Source: Mycobacterium sp. 4858 | GTDB lineage: Bacteria > Actinomycetota > Actinomycetes > Mycobacteriales > Mycobacteriaceae | Assembly (NCBI RefSeq): GCF_900240975.1 | Contig: NZ_LT968775.1 | Location: 62,001 to 126,000, forward strand | Length of the DNA: 64,000 nt | Direction: 5' to 3' | Shown here: piece by piece, positions 25,126 to 36,841 of the stretch | How the letters are laid out: each line of letters opens with the position of its first letter | Numbering within the stretch: position 1 is the first letter of the stretch | Translations under genes and position numbers: made by a program | The notes under the pieces: generated by a model | What the model was told of the DNA's origin: nothing | Databases searched by the model: none | The model's input: the letters and a program-made list of their open reading frames with translations, nothing else

Positions 25126-26451
25126 GTGCCCCGTGACGAAAAGCCTGTCGGCGTAGCGGTACTCGGGTTCGGCAACGTCGGCAGCGAAGTTGTCCGAATC
25201 ATCGAGGACAGCGCCGAGGACCTCGCGGCGCGTATCGGTGCTCCCTTGGTGTTGCGCGGCATCGGAGTGCGGCGGGTGGCCGCCGACCGAGGAGTTCCGA
25301 TCGAGTTGCTCACCGACAACATCGAGGAACTCGTCTCCCGCGAGGACGTCGACATCGTCCTGGAGTTGATGGGTCCGGTGGAGCCGGCCCGCAAGGCGAT
25401 CCTGCGCGCGCTCGAGCACGGCAAGTCCGTCGTCACGGCGAACAAGGCGCTGTTGGCCACCTCCACCGGGGAATTGGCGCAGGCCGCCGAAAACGCCCAC
25501 GTCGACCTGTATTTCGAGGCGGCGGTCGCGGGCGCCATCCCGGTCATCCGCCCGCTCACGCAGTCGCTGGCGGGAGACACCGTGCTGCGGGTCGCCGGCA
25601 TCGTCAACGGCACCACCAACTACATCCTCTCCGCGATGGACAGCACCGGCGCCGACTACGCCACCGCCCTGGCAGAGGCGAGCGCGCTGGGGTACGCCGA
25701 GGCCGATCCCACGGCCGACGTCGAGGGCTACGACGCCGCGGCCAAGGCCGCGATCCTGGCATCGATCGCCTTCCACACCCGGGTGACCGCCGACGACGTC
25801 TATCGCGAGGGCATCACCAAGATCACGCCGGCCGACTTCGCCTCCGCCCGCTCCCTGGGTTGCACCATCAAACTGCTGTCCATCTGCGAGCGCATCACCA
25901 GTGACGACGGACAGGAGCGGGTCTCGGCCCGCGTCTACCCGGCGCTGGTGCCGCTGTCGCACCCGTTGGCCACGGTCAACGGGGCATTCAACGCCGTCGT
26001 GGTGGAGGCCAAGGCCGCCGGCCGGCTCATGTTCTACGGTCAGGGCGCGGGCGGCGCGCCCACCGCGTCGGCGGTCACCGGTGACTTGGTCATGGCCGCC
26101 CGCAACCGGGTGTTGGGCAGCCGCGGGCCGAAAGAATCGAAGTACGCCCAGCTTCCCATCGCCCCAATGGGTTTCATCTCCACCCGCTACTACGTCAGCA
26201 TGAACGTCGCCGACAAGCCCGGCGTGTTGTCCACGGTGGCGGCCGAATTCGCCAAGCGCGAGGTGAGTATCGCCGAGGTCCGCCAGGAGGGCGTGGTCGA
26301 CGAAGGCGGGCGGCGGGTGGGGGCCCGCGTCGTGGTGGTCACCCACAGCGCCACCGACGCCGCACTCTCCGAAACCGTCGACGCGCTGGCCGATCTCGAT
26401 GTCGTGCAGGGCGTCACCAGCGTGCTGCGGCTGGAAGAGACCGGCCGATGA
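25126..26451 (+). CDS. hom: Homoserine dehydrogenase
   Basis: NAD(P)-dependent reduction of aspartate semialdehyde to homoserine, the branch to threonine and methionine. 441 residues. Rossmann motif GFGNVG at 14-19, the family signature around [12 protein letters not shown], catalytic [15 protein letters not shown], and a C-terminal ACT domain ([15 protein letters not shown]) that gives threonine feedback control. GTG 25126 lies 3 bases behind the lysA stop with GAGGTGA as ribosome site. It overlaps thrC by 4 bases. Called thrA in M. tuberculosis (Rv1294). Confidence 0.96.
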   Translation: MPRDEKPVGVAVLGFGNVGSEVVRIIEDSAEDLAARIGAPLVLRGIGVRRVAADRGVPIELLTDNIEELVSREDVDIVLELMGPVEPARKAILRALEHGKSVVTANKALLATSTGELAQAAENAHVDLYFEAAVAGAIPVIRPLTQSLAGDTVLRVAGIVNGTTNYILSAMDSTGADYATALAEASALGYAEADPTADVEGYDAAAKAAILASIAFHTRVTADDVYREGITKITPADFASARSLGCTIKLLSICERITSDDGQERVSARVYPALVPLSHPLATVNGAFNAVVVEAKAAGRLMFYGQGAGGAPTASAVTGDLVMAARNRVLGSRGPKESKYAQLPIAPMGFISTRYYVSMNVADKPGVLSTVAAEFAKREVSIAEVRQEGVVDEGGRRVGARVVVVTHSATDAALSETVDALADLDVVQGVTSVLRLEETGR

Positions 26452-27530
26452 GCGTTCCGCGTACCGCCGTGCACCAACCGTGGCCGGGATTGATCGCGGC
26501 CTACCGCGACCGGCTGCCGGTGGGCGACGACTGGACCCCGGTCACCCTCCTCGAGGGCGGCACCCCGCTGATCGCGGCGACGCGTCTTTCGGAGAAGACC
26601 GGCTGCACGGTGCACCTCAAGGTCGAGGGCCTCAACCCGACCGGCTCGTTCAAGGACCGCGGCATGACCATGGCGGTCACCGACGCGCTGGCGCGGGGTC
26701 AGCAGGCCGTGCTGTGCGCGTCGACCGGCAATACCTCGGCGTCGGCGGCCGCGTACGCGGCCCGCGCCGGCATCACCTGCGCGGTGCTCATCCCGCAGGG
26801 CAAGATCGCGATGGGCAAGCTGGCGCAGGCGGTCATGCACGGCGCCAAGATCATTCAGATCGACGGCAACTTCGACGACTGTCTGGAACTGGCCCGCAAG
26901 ATGGCCGCCGACTTCCCGACGATCGCGTTGGTCAACTCGGTCAACCCGGTGCGCATCGAGGGCCAGAAGACGGCGGCGTTCGAGATCGTCGACGCGCTGG
27001 GTGCCGCGCCGGACGTGCACGCCCTCCCGGTGGGTAACGCGGGCAACATCACCGCGTACTGGAAGGGCTACACCGAATATCACCACGACGGCGTCATCGA
27101 CAAGCTGCCCCGCATGCTCGGCACCCAGGCCGCCGGCGCGGCGCCACTGGTGCACGGCGCCCCCGTCCGCCACCCCGAGACGATCGCGACCGCCATCCGC
27201 ATCGGTGCCCCCGCATCGTGGGCCGCCGCGGTGAACGCGCAGCAGCAGTCCAACGGCCGCTTCCTGGCCGCCACCGACGAGGAGATCCTCGCCGCCTACC
27301 ACCTGGTGGCCGAGAGCGAAGGCGTCTTCGTCGAGCCCGCATCCGCGGCCAGCATCGCGGGTCTGCTCAAGGCGGTTGACGACGGTTGGGTGGCGCGCGG
27401 CTCGACGGTGGTGTGCACGGTCACCGGCAACGGCCTCAAGGATCCCGACACCGCGCTGAGGGATATGCCGACCGTGTCCCCGCTGCCGGTCGACCCGGTG
27501 CTGGTCGTCGAAAAGCTGGGGCTGGCCTGA
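26448..27530 (+). CDS. thrC: Threonine synthase
   Basis: Converts O-phosphohomoserine to threonine, PLP-dependent. 360 residues. PLP lysine Lys69 in [11 protein letters not shown], phosphate-binding loop [13 protein letters not shown], and the substrate-phosphate segment [16 protein letters not shown]. The start overlaps the hom stop as ATGA. It is followed after 3 bases by thrB, which supplies its substrate. Confidence 0.97.
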   Translation: MSVPRTAVHQPWPGLIAAYRDRLPVGDDWTPVTLLEGGTPLIAATRLSEKTGCTVHLKVEGLNPTGSFKDRGMTMAVTDALARGQQAVLCASTGNTSASAAAYAARAGITCAVLIPQGKIAMGKLAQAVMHGAKIIQIDGNFDDCLELARKMAADFPTIALVNSVNPVRIEGQKTAAFEIVDALGAAPDVHALPVGNAGNITAYWKGYTEYHHDGVIDKLPRMLGTQAAGAAPLVHGAPVRHPETIATAIRIGAPASWAAAVNAQQQSNGRFLAATDEEILAAYHLVAESEGVFVEPASAASIAGLLKAVDDGWVARGSTVVCTVTGNGLKDPDTALRDMPTVSPLPVDPVLVVEKLGLA

Positions 27531-28481
<951 letters not shown>

Positions 28482-28506
28482 TCCACAGCGTGGCCGGAGG
28501 GTTTGC

Positions 28507-28535
28507 TTGCTTCCGACAAAGATGCGGGCTATCCT
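28507..28535 (+). promoter_or_regulatory. rho promoter
   Basis: TTGCTT (28507-28512), a 17-base spacer and TATCCT (28530-28535) form a sigma-A-type promoter. The start would be near 28542, giving a leader of about 200 bases before rho. Confidence 0.6.
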
Positions 28536-28541
28536 CGGACC

Positions 28542-28749
28542 CGTCCAGCAATTGCAGCATCTGCATCTGCATCAATACTGCGTTGCCGCTAGGACAACAC
28601 CAATTCTTCTCGTGAACGAGGTTCGCCGCTTACTCCGCCGACTGAGGCGATCACCGTTGCAGAGTCGATGATTGGGTGCACTCGGCAAATTTGGCTGAAT
28701 GCAACGAACCCCCCGAATGACCTGATCAACGGGGGAAGAAAGGAAATCC
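28542..28749 (+). promoter_or_regulatory. rho 5' leader with ribosome-site hairpin
   Basis: About 200 untranslated bases. CCCCCG (28710-28715) pairs with CGGGGG (28730-28735) around a 14-base loop, ending immediately before the purine-rich ribosome site (AAGAAAGGA, 28737-28744). The hairpin could hide or expose that site. A GCATCT repeat lies near 28558. Rho often controls its own message; whether this leader does so is inferred. Confidence 0.4.
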
Positions 28750-30585
28750 GTGACCGATACGGACCTGTTCACGGCTGACGCGAGCACCGACAACAATGAC
28801 GTGCCGAACGCCGTGACCCCGGACACATCCGACGTCAAAACCAATGCCCCGGTTGGCTCTCTGTCGACCATGGTGCTTCCCGAACTGCGCGCGCTGGCTA
28901 ACCAGGTCGGCGTCAAGGGGACGTCGGGCATGCGCAAGAACGAACTCATCGCCGCCATAAAGGAAATCAGGGGACAGTCCAACGGGACGTCCGCCCCGGC
29001 CGCCCCCGAGGACGGCGGCAAATCCGACGCCGCCGGCGCCGATGCGCCGACCGCTCAGGACCAACAGAACGGTTCCTCGACCGAGGCGCCCCGCCGTGAG
29101 CGGCGCAGCGCCTCGCGCGAGCCGGGATCGGCCCGCACCGCCGACGACACCGATGGCGAGCGCTCACGCACCCGCGAGGGCGCGGCCACCGGCGACGATG
29201 ACGCACGTCAGGGCGGCAAGCGGGAGACCCAAAACGACGAGCGCGGACAAGACGCCGGTGACCAAAGCGGTGACCAGCAAGGCTCGGGCGGCCAGCAATC
29301 TCGTGGCGGCTCCAACCAGCAGGACGATGACGGCGAGGGCCGTCAGGGCAGGCGTGGTCGCCGCTTCCGCGACCGCGACCGGAGGCGGCGCGGTGAGCGG
29401 TCCGGCGAGGGCGGCGACACCGAACTGCGCGAAGACGACGTCGTGCAACCGGTCGCCGGAATCCTTGACGTCCTCGACAATTACGCGTTCGTCCGCACCT
29501 CCGGTTACCTGGCCGGTCCGCACGACGTCTACGTGTCCATGAACATGGTGCGCAAGAACGGCCTGCGCCGCGGCGACGCGGTGACCGGCGCGGTTCGCGT
29601 GCCCAAGGACGGCGAACAGCCCAACCAGCGCCAGAAGTTCAACCCGCTGGTCCGCCTGGACAGCGTCAACGGTGGCCCGGTCGAGGACGCGAAAAAGCGG
29701 CCCGATTTCAGCAAGCTGACGCCGCTCTACCCCAACCAGCGGCTTCGCCTGGAAACCACCCCCGACCGGCTGACCACCCGGGTCATCGACCTGATCATGC
29801 CGATCGGTAAGGGCCAGCGCGCCCTGATCGTGTCGCCGCCGAAGGCCGGTAAGACGACGATCCTGCAGGACATCGCCAACGCGATCACCAAGAACAACCC
29901 GGAATGCCACCTCATGGTCGTGCTCGTCGACGAGCGCCCGGAGGAGGTCACCGACATGACGCGCTCCGTCAAGGGCGAGGTCATCGCCTCGACCTTCGAC
30001 CGGCCGCCCACGGACCACACGGCAGTCGCCGAGCTGGCCATCGAACGTGCCAAGCGCCTCGTCGAGCAGGGTAAGGACGTCGTGGTGCTGCTCGACTCGA
30101 TCACCCGTCTGGGCCGCGCCTACAACAACGCGTCGCCCGCATCGGGCCGGATCCTGTCCGGTGGTGTCGACTCCACCGCCCTGTACCCGCCGAAGCGATT
30201 CCTGGGTGCCGCGCGAAACATCGAGGAAGGCGGGTCGCTGACCATCATCGCCACGGCGATGGTCGAGACCGGATCCACCGGTGACACGGTCATCTTCGAG
30301 GAGTTCAAGGGCACCGGTAATGCCGAGCTCAAGCTGGACCGCAAGATCTCCGAGCGGCGGGTCTTCCCGGCGGTCGACGTCAACCCCTCCGGCACCCGCA
30401 AGGACGAGCTGCTGCTGTCGCCCGACGAGTTCGGCATCGTGCACAAGCTGCGCCGCGTGCTGTCAGGTCTGGATTCCCACCAGGCCATCGACCTGCTGAT
30501 GTCGCAATTGCGCAAGACGAAGACGAACTACGAGTTCCTGGTGCAGGTCTCCAAGACCACACCCGGATCCATGGACAACGACTGA
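28750..30585 (+). CDS. rho: Transcription termination factor Rho
   Basis: Hexameric RNA helicase, 611 residues, longer than E. coli Rho (419) because of an actinobacterial insert. Residues about 35-78 are the Rho-N helix bundle (LPELRALANQVGVKGTSGM). About 80-225 is a disordered Arg/Gln/Gly/Asp-rich insert (RRGRRFRDRDRRRRGERS). Then come the cold-shock RNA-binding domain (GILDVLDNYAFVRTSGY) and the ATPase with Walker A PPKAGKTT (Lys368) and Walker B VVLLDSITRLGRAYN. GTG start 28750 with AAGGA ahead. Confidence 0.97.
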   Translation: MTDTDLFTADASTDNNDVPNAVTPDTSDVKTNAPVGSLSTMVLPELRALANQVGVKGTSGMRKNELIAAIKEIRGQSNGTSAPAAPEDGGKSDAAGADAPTAQDQQNGSSTEAPRRERRSASREPGSARTADDTDGERSRTREGAATGDDDARQGGKRETQNDERGQDAGDQSGDQQGSGGQQSRGGSNQQDDDGEGRQGRRGRRFRDRDRRRRGERSGEGGDTELREDDVVQPVAGILDVLDNYAFVRTSGYLAGPHDVYVSMNMVRKNGLRRGDAVTGAVRVPKDGEQPNQRQKFNPLVRLDSVNGGPVEDAKKRPDFSKLTPLYPNQRLRLETTPDRLTTRVIDLIMPIGKGQRALIVSPPKAGKTTILQDIANAITKNNPECHLMVVLVDERPEEVTDMTRSVKGEVIASTFDRPPTDHTAVAELAIERAKRLVEQGKDVVVLLDSITRLGRAYNNASPASGRILSGGVDSTALYPPKRFLGAARNIEEGGSLTIIATAMVETGSTGDTVIFEEFKGTGNAELKLDRKISERRVFPAVDVNPSGTRKDELLLSPDEFGIVHKLRRVLSGLDSHQAIDLLMSQLRKTKTNYEFLVQVSKTTPGSMDND

Positions 30586-30640
30586 CCGATCACCCCTAGG
30601 CCGGGCTGGTCTGGCCACGACACATCAACCACGTACACGA

Positions 30641-30654
30641 CCCGCCGGCGGGTT
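30641..30654 (+). terminator. Possible weak terminator behind rho
   Basis: CCCGCCGGCGGG is a perfect 12-base palindrome followed by TTT only. It lies in the 277-bp rho-rpmE gap, which otherwise shows the rpmE promoter and nothing else I recognise. Confidence 0.25.
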
Positions 30655-30780
30655 TCGCCGTGGTTTATGTCTCGCGGCGATCGGCAACCGGCAACCCGCC
30701 GATCACGCCGCTGCCCGGCCCCGGTTCCCGGGAATGCCACGGCCCAACTCGGTGTTTTGGGGAGACAGCGGTTGACCTGG

Positions 30781-30786
30781 CATAAT
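30781..30786 (+). promoter_or_regulatory. -10 box of rpmE
   Basis: CATAAT with TTGGGG 18 bases upstream (30757-30762) is a plausible weak promoter, giving a leader of about 70 bases to rpmE. A TTGACC at 30772 lies too close to serve as its -35. Confidence 0.4.
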
Positions 30787-30862
30787 CGACGCTCGACTAT
30801 CCCCGAACCGGCTCACGTTCGCCAGGCACGGGGGTCGCGGGCAAACGACCGAAAAGGACAGC

Positions 30863-31099
30863 ATGAAAGCCGACATTCACCCCGCCTACGCGGAGACCAC
30901 CGTGCACTGCGGGTGCGGGAACACTTTTCAGACCCGCAGCACCAAGGCCGGCGGCAACATCGTCGTCGAGGTGTGCTCGCAGTGCCACCCGTTCTACACC
31001 GGCAAGCAGAAGATTCTGGACAGCGGCGGCCGGGTGGCCCGCTTCGAGAAGCGTTACGGCAAGCGCAAAGGCGCCGCGGCGGACAACACCGACAAATAG
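30863..31099 (+). CDS. rpmE: 50S ribosomal protein L31 (zinc-binding form)
   Basis: 78 residues, large-subunit protein. The zinc-type cysteines are retained (CGCGNTF and [12 protein letters not shown]), so this is the C+ form, not the zinc-independent paralogue. The ribosome site is AAAAGGA before ATG 30863. The tail after KRYGKRKG is short and acidic. Confidence 0.96.
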   Translation: MKADIHPAYAETTVHCGCGNTFQTRSTKAGGNIVVEVCSQCHPFYTGKQKILDSGGRVARFEKRYGKRKGAAADNTDK

Positions 31100-31107
31100 C
31101 TGCGTTG

Positions 31108-31152
31108 CCGACGCCCGAACTGTGCGAGCGAGCACAGGCCGGGCGTCGGTTT
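31108..31152 (+). terminator. Hairpin terminator behind rpmE
   Basis: CCGACGCCCG (31108-31117) pairs perfectly with CGGGCGTCGG (31140-31149). An inner TGTGC/GCACA stem extends it, and TTTGCGTTT follows. It lies 9 bases after the rpmE stop. It may be partial, since prfA starts 50 bp later without a clear promoter. Confidence 0.7.
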
Positions 31153-31201
31153 GCGTTTACGGCAGTAAGAAAGCGGGAGCGGACCGGGCAGGAGGTGACA
31201 C

Positions 31202-32275
31202 GTGACGCAGCCGGTGCAGACGATTGATGTGCTGCTGGCCGAGCACGCCGAGCTCGAGCGACGGCTGGCGGACCCCGACCTGCACAGCAACCCCGTCGAG
31301 GCGCGCAAAGCCGGCCGCCGTTTCGCCCGGTTGGCCCCCATCGTCGCCACCTACCGCAAGCTGGAGTCGGCGCGCGGCGACCTGGAGGCCGCGCGTGAGC
31401 TGGCCGCCGACGACGACTCGTTCGCCGCGGAGGTCACCGAGCTTGAATCACGGGTCGCCGAACTGGACACCCAACTGACCGACATGCTGGCCCCCCGCGA
31501 CCCGCACGATCCCGACGACATCGTGCTCGAAGTCAAATCGGGTGAGGGCGGCGAGGAATCGGCGTTGTTCGCGGCGGATCTGGCCAGGATGTACATCCGC
31601 TATGCCGAGCGGCACGGCTGGACGGTGACGGTGCTGGATGAGACGACATCGGACCTCGGTGGCTACAAGGATGCGACGCTGTCCATCGCCAGCAAGGGCG
31701 ACTCGCCCGACGGCGTGTGGTCCCGGATGAAGTTCGAGGGCGGGGTGCATCGGGTGCAGCGCGTCCCGGTGACGGAATCCCAAGGACGCGTTCACACTTC
31801 AGCCGCCGGGGTCCTGGTCTATCCCGAACCCGAGGAAGTGGGCGAGGTACAGATCGACGAGTCGGATCTGCGCATCGACGTGTACCGCTCGTCCGGCAAG
31901 GGCGGGCAGGGGGTGAACACCACCGACTCCGCGGTGCGGATCACACATCTACCCACCGGCATCGTGGTCACCTGCCAGAACGAACGATCGCAGCTGCAGA
32001 ACAAGGCGCGTGCGTTGCAGGTGCTCGCCGCCCGGCTGCAAGCGCTGGCCGAGGAACAGGCGCTGGCCGACGCGTCGGCCGACCGGGCCAGCCAGATCCG
32101 GACCGTGGACCGCAGCGAACGGATTCGCACCTACAACTTCCCGGAGAACCGGATCACCGACCACCGGATCGGTTTCAAGGCACACAATCTCGATCAGGTA
32201 CTCGACGGCGACCTCGACGCGATGTTCGATGCGCTGAGCGCCGCCGACAAACAATCCCGGCTGCAGCAGGCATGA
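31202..32275 (+). CDS. prfA: Peptide chain release factor 1
   Basis: Terminates translation at UAA and UAG. 357 residues. The GGQ loop ([16 protein letters not shown], about 234-236) triggers peptidyl-tRNA hydrolysis. The stop-recognition region is around [18 protein letters not shown] 31202 follows GGAGGTGAC. It overlaps prmC by 4 bases; PrmC methylates the glutamine of this GGQ motif. Confidence 0.97.
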   Translation: MTQPVQTIDVLLAEHAELERRLADPDLHSNPVEARKAGRRFARLAPIVATYRKLESARGDLEAARELAADDDSFAAEVTELESRVAELDTQLTDMLAPRDPHDPDDIVLEVKSGEGGEESALFAADLARMYIRYAERHGWTVTVLDETTSDLGGYKDATLSIASKGDSPDGVWSRMKFEGGVHRVQRVPVTESQGRVHTSAAGVLVYPEPEEVGEVQIDESDLRIDVYRSSGKGGQGVNTTDSAVRITHLPTGIVVTCQNERSQLQNKARALQVLAARLQALAEEQALADASADRASQIRTVDRSERIRTYNFPENRITDHRIGFKAHNLDQVLDGDLDAMFDALSAADKQSRLQQA

Positions 32276-33120
32276 GTGCGGTGCGGCGCGCGATCGACTC
32301 CGCTGCGGCGACGCTGGCCGAGGCGGGGATCGACTCCGCGCGTTGGGACGCCGAGGAGCTGGCCGCACACCTGACCGGGACCGAACGCGGCCGGCTGGCC
32401 TTGCTCGAGTCGGCCGGCGACGATTTCCTCGATCGCTACCGCGACGTCGTGGCCGCGCGTTCCCGACGGGTGCCGTTGCAGCACCTCACCGGCACGGCCG
32501 CGTTCGGACCGCTGACGCTGCACGTCGGCCCGGGCGTCTTCCTACCGCGCCCGGAAACCGAAGCGCTGTTCGCGTGGGCCACCCAACAGCCCCTCCCGGC
32601 ACGGCCCGTCATCGTCGACCTGTGCACTGGTTCGGGTGCATTGGCGGTGGCGCTCGCCCACGAGCGCCCCGATGCCCGGGTCATCGGCATCGACGACTCC
32701 GACGTGGCCCTCCAATACGCGCGGCGCAACGCCGCCGGCACCGCCGTCGAATTCATCCGCGCCGACGCCACCGAGCCCGCGCTGCTGCCGGACCTGGACG
32801 GCGAGGTCGACGCGGTGGTGGCCAATCCGCCCTATGTCCCCGATGCTGCAGACGTGGAACCCGAAGTCGCTCAACACGATCCGCATCACGCGGTGTTCGG
32901 CGGACCGGACGGGATGGCGGTGATCGCCCCCATCGTCGCCCTGGCCGGCCGCTGGCTTCGCCCGGGCGGCATCTTCGCCGTCGAGCATGACGACACCACC
33001 TCGTCGCAAACGGTGGAATTGATCTGCAGGACAGGGCTTTTCGATGAAGTCGAGGCCCGCCGCGACCTCGCCGGCCGGCCGCGGTTCGTCACCGCCCGCA
33101 GAAAGCGGGGTCGGGTGTGA
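32272..33120 (+). CDS. prmC: Release factor glutamine methyltransferase
   Basis: SAM-dependent N5-methylation of the GGQ glutamine of release factors. 282 residues. N-terminal helical domain, SAM motif [15 protein letters not shown], and the catalytic NPPY (185-188) in [10 protein letters not shown]. The ATG overlaps the prfA stop, and its own stop overlaps the next GTG by 4 bases. Formerly called hemK. Confidence 0.95.
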   Translation: MSAVRRAIDSAAATLAEAGIDSARWDAEELAAHLTGTERGRLALLESAGDDFLDRYRDVVAARSRRVPLQHLTGTAAFGPLTLHVGPGVFLPRPETEALFAWATQQPLPARPVIVDLCTGSGALAVALAHERPDARVIGIDDSDVALQYARRNAAGTAVEFIRADATEPALLPDLDGEVDAVVANPPYVPDAADVEPEVAQHDPHHAVFGGPDGMAVIAPIVALAGRWLRPGGIFAVEHDDTTSSQTVELICRTGLFDEVEARRDLAGRPRFVTARRKRGRV

Positions 33121-33776
33121 CCGAAGTGTTCGACTGCGCCGACCCCGGCCAGCGTTCGCGCGGGATCGCCTCGGCGGCGGGGGCGCTCAAGGGCGGCCGA
33201 TTGGTCGTCATGCCGACGGACACCGTCTACGGCATCGGCGCCGATGCGTTCAACAGCGCCGCGGTCGCCGCCCTGCTATCGGCGAAGGGGCGGGGCCGCG
33301 ACATGCCGGTCGGCGTGCTGGTCGGCTCCTGGCACACCATCGAGGGCCTGGTCTACACCATGCCGGGCGGGGCCCGAGACCTGATCCGCGCGTTCTGGCC
33401 GGGCGCGCTGAGCCTGGTGGTGGCGCAGGCGCCGTCGCTGCAATGGGACCTCGGCGACGCCCGCGGCACCGTGATGCTGCGTATGCCGCTGCACCCGGTG
33501 GCCATCGAGTTGTTGCGCGAAGTGGGGCCCATGGCCGTTTCCAGCGCGAACGTCTCCGGCCGTCCGCCCGCAGTGGACGCCGACGAGGCCCGCAATCAAC
33601 TCGGCGATCTCGTCGACGTCTATCTCGACGCGGGGACGGCCGAGCAGCGGGCGGCCTCCACGATCGTCGACCTGACCGGACCCGCCCCGCGGATCCTGCG
33701 ACCCGGCCCGGTGAGCGCCGAACGAATCGCGGAAGTGCTCGGTGTCGATCCCGAAAGCCTGACTGCTCAAGCCTGA
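33117..33776 (+). CDS. Threonylcarbamoyl-AMP synthase (Sua5/YrdC/TsaC family)
   Basis: 219 residues. Makes threonylcarbamoyl-AMP for the t6A37 tRNA modification. Family motifs are MPTDTVYGIGADAFN, KGRGRDMPVGVLVGS, FWPGALSLVV and SSANVSGRPP. It overlaps prmC (GTGA). The C-terminus is shorter than Sua5, so it is the TsaC-like short form with a small tail. The M. tuberculosis counterpart is Rv1301. Confidence 0.92.
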   Translation: MTEVFDCADPGQRSRGIASAAGALKGGRLVVMPTDTVYGIGADAFNSAAVAALLSAKGRGRDMPVGVLVGSWHTIEGLVYTMPGGARDLIRAFWPGALSLVVAQAPSLQWDLGDARGTVMLRMPLHPVAIELLREVGPMAVSSANVSGRPPAVDADEARNQLGDLVDVYLDAGTAEQRAASTIVDLTGPAPRILRPGPVSAERIAEVLGVDPESLTAQA

Positions 33777-33804
33777 CCGGAGCGGTTCCCCCGTTGCCAG
33801 GTTG

Positions 33805-35034
33805 GTGCAGTACGGTCTCGACGTGTCCAGCGACCCGGCCGGCGACCTAGCGAACCTTGCCAGTGGTTTGCTCGCCCTGGGTGACCGCGGCGCCGGAGTC
33901 CCCCTGCGCGAGCTGGCACTTGTGGGGTTGACCGCGGCGATCATCACCTACTTCGCAACCGGCCCGGTGCGGGTGCTCGCCACCCGGCTCGGTGCCGTTG
34001 CCTATCCGCGGGAGCGCGACGTGCACGTGACGCCCACCCCGCGTATGGGTGGGTTGGCGATGTTTCTCGGCGTCGTCTCGGCCGTCTTCCTGGCGTCGCA
34101 GCTCCCGGCGCTCACCCGCGGGTTCGTCTACTCGACCGGTATGCCCGCGGTGCTGGTGGCCGGCGCGGTCATCATGGGCATCGGCCTCATCGACGATCGG
34201 TGGGGGCTCGACGCGCTGACGAAGTTCGCCGGTCAGATCACCGCGGCCAGCGTGCTGGTCACCATGGGCGTGGCCTGGAGCGTCCTGTACATCCCGATCG
34301 GCGGCGTCGGCACCATCGTGCTGGACCAGGCCTCGTCCATCCTGCTCACGCTGGCGTTGACCGTCTCCATCGTCAACGCGATGAACTTCGTCGACGGGCT
34401 CGACGGGCTGGCCGCCGGGCTCGGGTTGATCACCGCGCTGGCGATCTGCATGTTCTCGGTCGGACTGCTGCGCGATCACGGCGGCGATGTCCTCTTCTAT
34501 CCGCCCGCCGTGATCTCCGTGGTGCTCGCGGGCGCCTGTCTCGGCTTCCTGCCGCACAACTTCCACCGCGCCAAGATCTTCATGGGTGATTCCGGCTCGA
34601 TGCTGATCGGCCTGATGCTCGCCGCGGCCTCCACCACCGCCGCCGGCCCCGTCTCGCAAAACGCCTACGGCGCGCGCGACGTGTTCGCGCTGCTGTCGCC
34701 GTTCCTGCTGGTGGTCGCCGTCATGTTCGTGCCGATGCTCGATTTGCTGCTGGCGATCGTGCGCCGCACCCGCGCCGGCCGCAGCGCGTTCAGTCCCGAC
34801 AAGATGCACCTGCATCACCGGTTGCTGCAGATCGGGCACTCCCACCGCCGAGTGGTGTTGTTGATCTACCTCTGGGTGGGCATCGTCGCGTTCGGCGCGG
34901 CCAGCACCATCTTCTTCAATCCCCGCCACACCGCGGCGGTGATGCTGGGCGCCATCGTGGTCGCCGGCATCGCGACGGCGATTCCCCTCATGCGCCGGCG
35001 CGACGAGTACGACGACGAGGACTACGACAGCTAG
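33805..35034 (+). CDS. wecA: Undecaprenyl/decaprenyl-phosphate GlcNAc-1-phosphate transferase
   Basis: Membrane enzyme with about 11 helices, 409 residues. It transfers GlcNAc-1-P to decaprenyl phosphate to begin the arabinogalactan linker. Conserved pieces are TPTPRMGGLAMF, LIDDRWGLDALTK and MNFVDGLDGLAAG with the catalytic aspartates, FMGDSGSM, and the HLHHRLLQIGHSHR loop. GTG 33805 gives the mycobacterial N-terminus MQYGLDVSSD; TTG 33802 is less likely. It is the last gene of the prfA operon. Confidence 0.94.
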   Translation: MQYGLDVSSDPAGDLANLASGLLALGDRGAGVPLRELALVGLTAAIITYFATGPVRVLATRLGAVAYPRERDVHVTPTPRMGGLAMFLGVVSAVFLASQLPALTRGFVYSTGMPAVLVAGAVIMGIGLIDDRWGLDALTKFAGQITAASVLVTMGVAWSVLYIPIGGVGTIVLDQASSILLTLALTVSIVNAMNFVDGLDGLAAGLGLITALAICMFSVGLLRDHGGDVLFYPPAVISVVLAGACLGFLPHNFHRAKIFMGDSGSMLIGLMLAAASTTAAGPVSQNAYGARDVFALLSPFLLVVAVMFVPMLDLLLAIVRRTRAGRSAFSPDKMHLHHRLLQIGHSHRRVVLLIYLWVGIVAFGAASTIFFNPRHTAAVMLGAIVVAGIATAIPLMRRRDEYDDEDYDS

Positions 35035-35182
35035 TAGTAGGGGTGCCTCGCCCTATGGTACGGTGCAGGTAGAGCCCCAAAAAGCCGCACAAATTGCCGG
35101 TCCATCGGACACAGATCCGGTCGGGTCGGCTGAGGACTCGCGCCGGGAGATACCCCTTGGGCGATTCCACTGTGACGTGCGA

Positions 35183-35188
35183 TACGCT
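35183..35188 (+). promoter_or_regulatory. Possible -10 box of the ATP synthase operon
   Basis: TACGCT fits TANNNT, 65 bases before the first gene of the operon. No clean -35 is present. The 219-bp gap 35035-35253 must hold the operon promoter. A second TANNNT (TACGGT) lies near 35060. Confidence 0.3.
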
Positions 35189-35253
35189 CGGCGGGCCACC
35201 GATCAGTCGGTCGGGGGACTCCCGCTCCACCAACTTGGGATTGAGGTGCTGCA

Positions 35254-35748
35254 GTGACGACACCAGCGCAGGACGCGCCGTTGGTGTTTCCCTCTGTTGC
35301 GTTCCGCCCGGTCCGCCTGTTGGTCCTCAGCATTGCCGTCACCGCGGTGGCGGTCATCGTCGCCAGCATGACCGGTCACCCGATGGTCGGGGTGTTCTTC
35401 GGCGTCGGGTTGCTCCTCGGTTTGCTCAACGCCCTCTTGGTGCGTCGTTCGGTCGCGTCGATCACCGCGAAGGAGCATCCGCTGAAAAGCACGATGGCGC
35501 TGAACTCCGCCACCCGGCTGGCCATCATCACCGTCATCGGGCTGATCATCGCCTACGTCTTCCGGCCCGCCGGCCTGGGCGTCGTGTTCGGATTGGCGCT
35601 TTTCCAGGTCTTGTTGGTGGCGTCGACGGCGCTTCCCGTGTGGAAGAAGCTGCGCGCCGGCGACTGGGCCGAGGCGCATCCCGCGGACGGAGGCGGCGTG
35701 ATCGCGGGATCGGACGGAACCGAAGGAAAGAACAGCAACGATGACTGA
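35254..35748 (+). CDS. ATP synthase subunit I-like protein (Rv1303 type)
   Basis: 164 residues with four hydrophobic segments ([67 protein letters not shown]) and a hydrophilic C-terminal tail. Its position at the head of the atp operon and topology match AtpI-type assembly proteins, which help assemble the c-ring. The stop lies 8 bases inside atpB, so translation is coupled. GTG start after TTGAGGTG. Confidence 0.88.
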   Translation: MTTPAQDAPLVFPSVAFRPVRLLVLSIAVTAVAVIVASMTGHPMVGVFFGVGLLLGLLNALLVRRSVASITAKEHPLKSTMALNSATRLAIITVIGLIIAYVFRPAGLGVVFGLALFQVLLVASTALPVWKKLRAGDWAEAHPADGGGVIAGSDGTEGKNSNDD

Positions 35749-36499
35749 GACGACGTTCCTGGCCGAATCCGCCATCGAGGTCGGCGAGCACACCCACGCC
35801 ACGTGGCTGGGCATGACCGTCAACACGGACACGATCCTGTCCACCGCGATCGCGGCGGTGATCGTGCTCGCGCTGGCCTTCTTCCTGCGCGCGAAGATCA
35901 CCTCCACCGGCGTCCCCAGCGGCGTGCAGCTGTTCTGGGAGGCCATCACCGTCCAGATGCGCGACCAGATCGAAAGCGCGATCGGAATGCGGATCGCGCC
36001 GTTCGTGTTGCCGCTGGCCGTCACGATCTTCGTGTTCATCCTGATCTCCAACTGGCTGTCCGTGCTGCCGCTGCAGTACACCGACAAGTCCGGACACACC
36101 ACCGAGCTGCTGAAGTCGGCCGCAGCCGACATCAATTACGTCCTGGCGCTGGCCCTGTTCGTCTTCGTCTGCTATCACGTGGCCGGCATCTGGCGCCGCG
36201 GCATCGTCGGACACCCGCTCGCGGTGCTCAAAGGTCACGTTGCGTTCCTGGCGCCGATCAACCTCGTCGAAGAACTGGCCAAGCCGATCTCGTTGTCGCT
36301 CCGACTTTTCGGCAACATCTTCGCCGGCGGCATCCTGGTCGCGTTGATCGCGCTCTTCCCGCCCTACATCATGTGGGCACCCAACGCCATCTGGAAGGCC
36401 TTCGACCTGTTCGTCGGGGCGATCCAGGCGTTCATCTTCTCGATCTTGACGATCCTCTACTTCAGCCAAGCCATGGAGATCGAGGAACACCATGACTGA
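35741..36499 (+). CDS. atpB: ATP synthase subunit a
   Basis: Fo proton-channel subunit, 252 residues, with about six membrane helices. The essential arginine is in [16 protein letters not shown]. The N-terminal segment and EEHHD tail are typical. It starts inside the end of the preceding gene. Together with the c-ring it forms the proton half-channels. Confidence 0.96.
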   Translation: MTETTFLAESAIEVGEHTHATWLGMTVNTDTILSTAIAAVIVLALAFFLRAKITSTGVPSGVQLFWEAITVQMRDQIESAIGMRIAPFVLPLAVTIFVFILISNWLSVLPLQYTDKSGHTTELLKSAAADINYVLALALFVFVCYHVAGIWRRGIVGHPLAVLKGHVAFLAPINLVEELAKPISLSLRLFGNIFAGGILVALIALFPPYIMWAPNAIWKAFDLFVGAIQAFIFSILTILYFSQAMEIEEHHD

Positions 36500-36832
<333 letters not shown>

Positions 36833-36841
36833 TTCGCTGTG

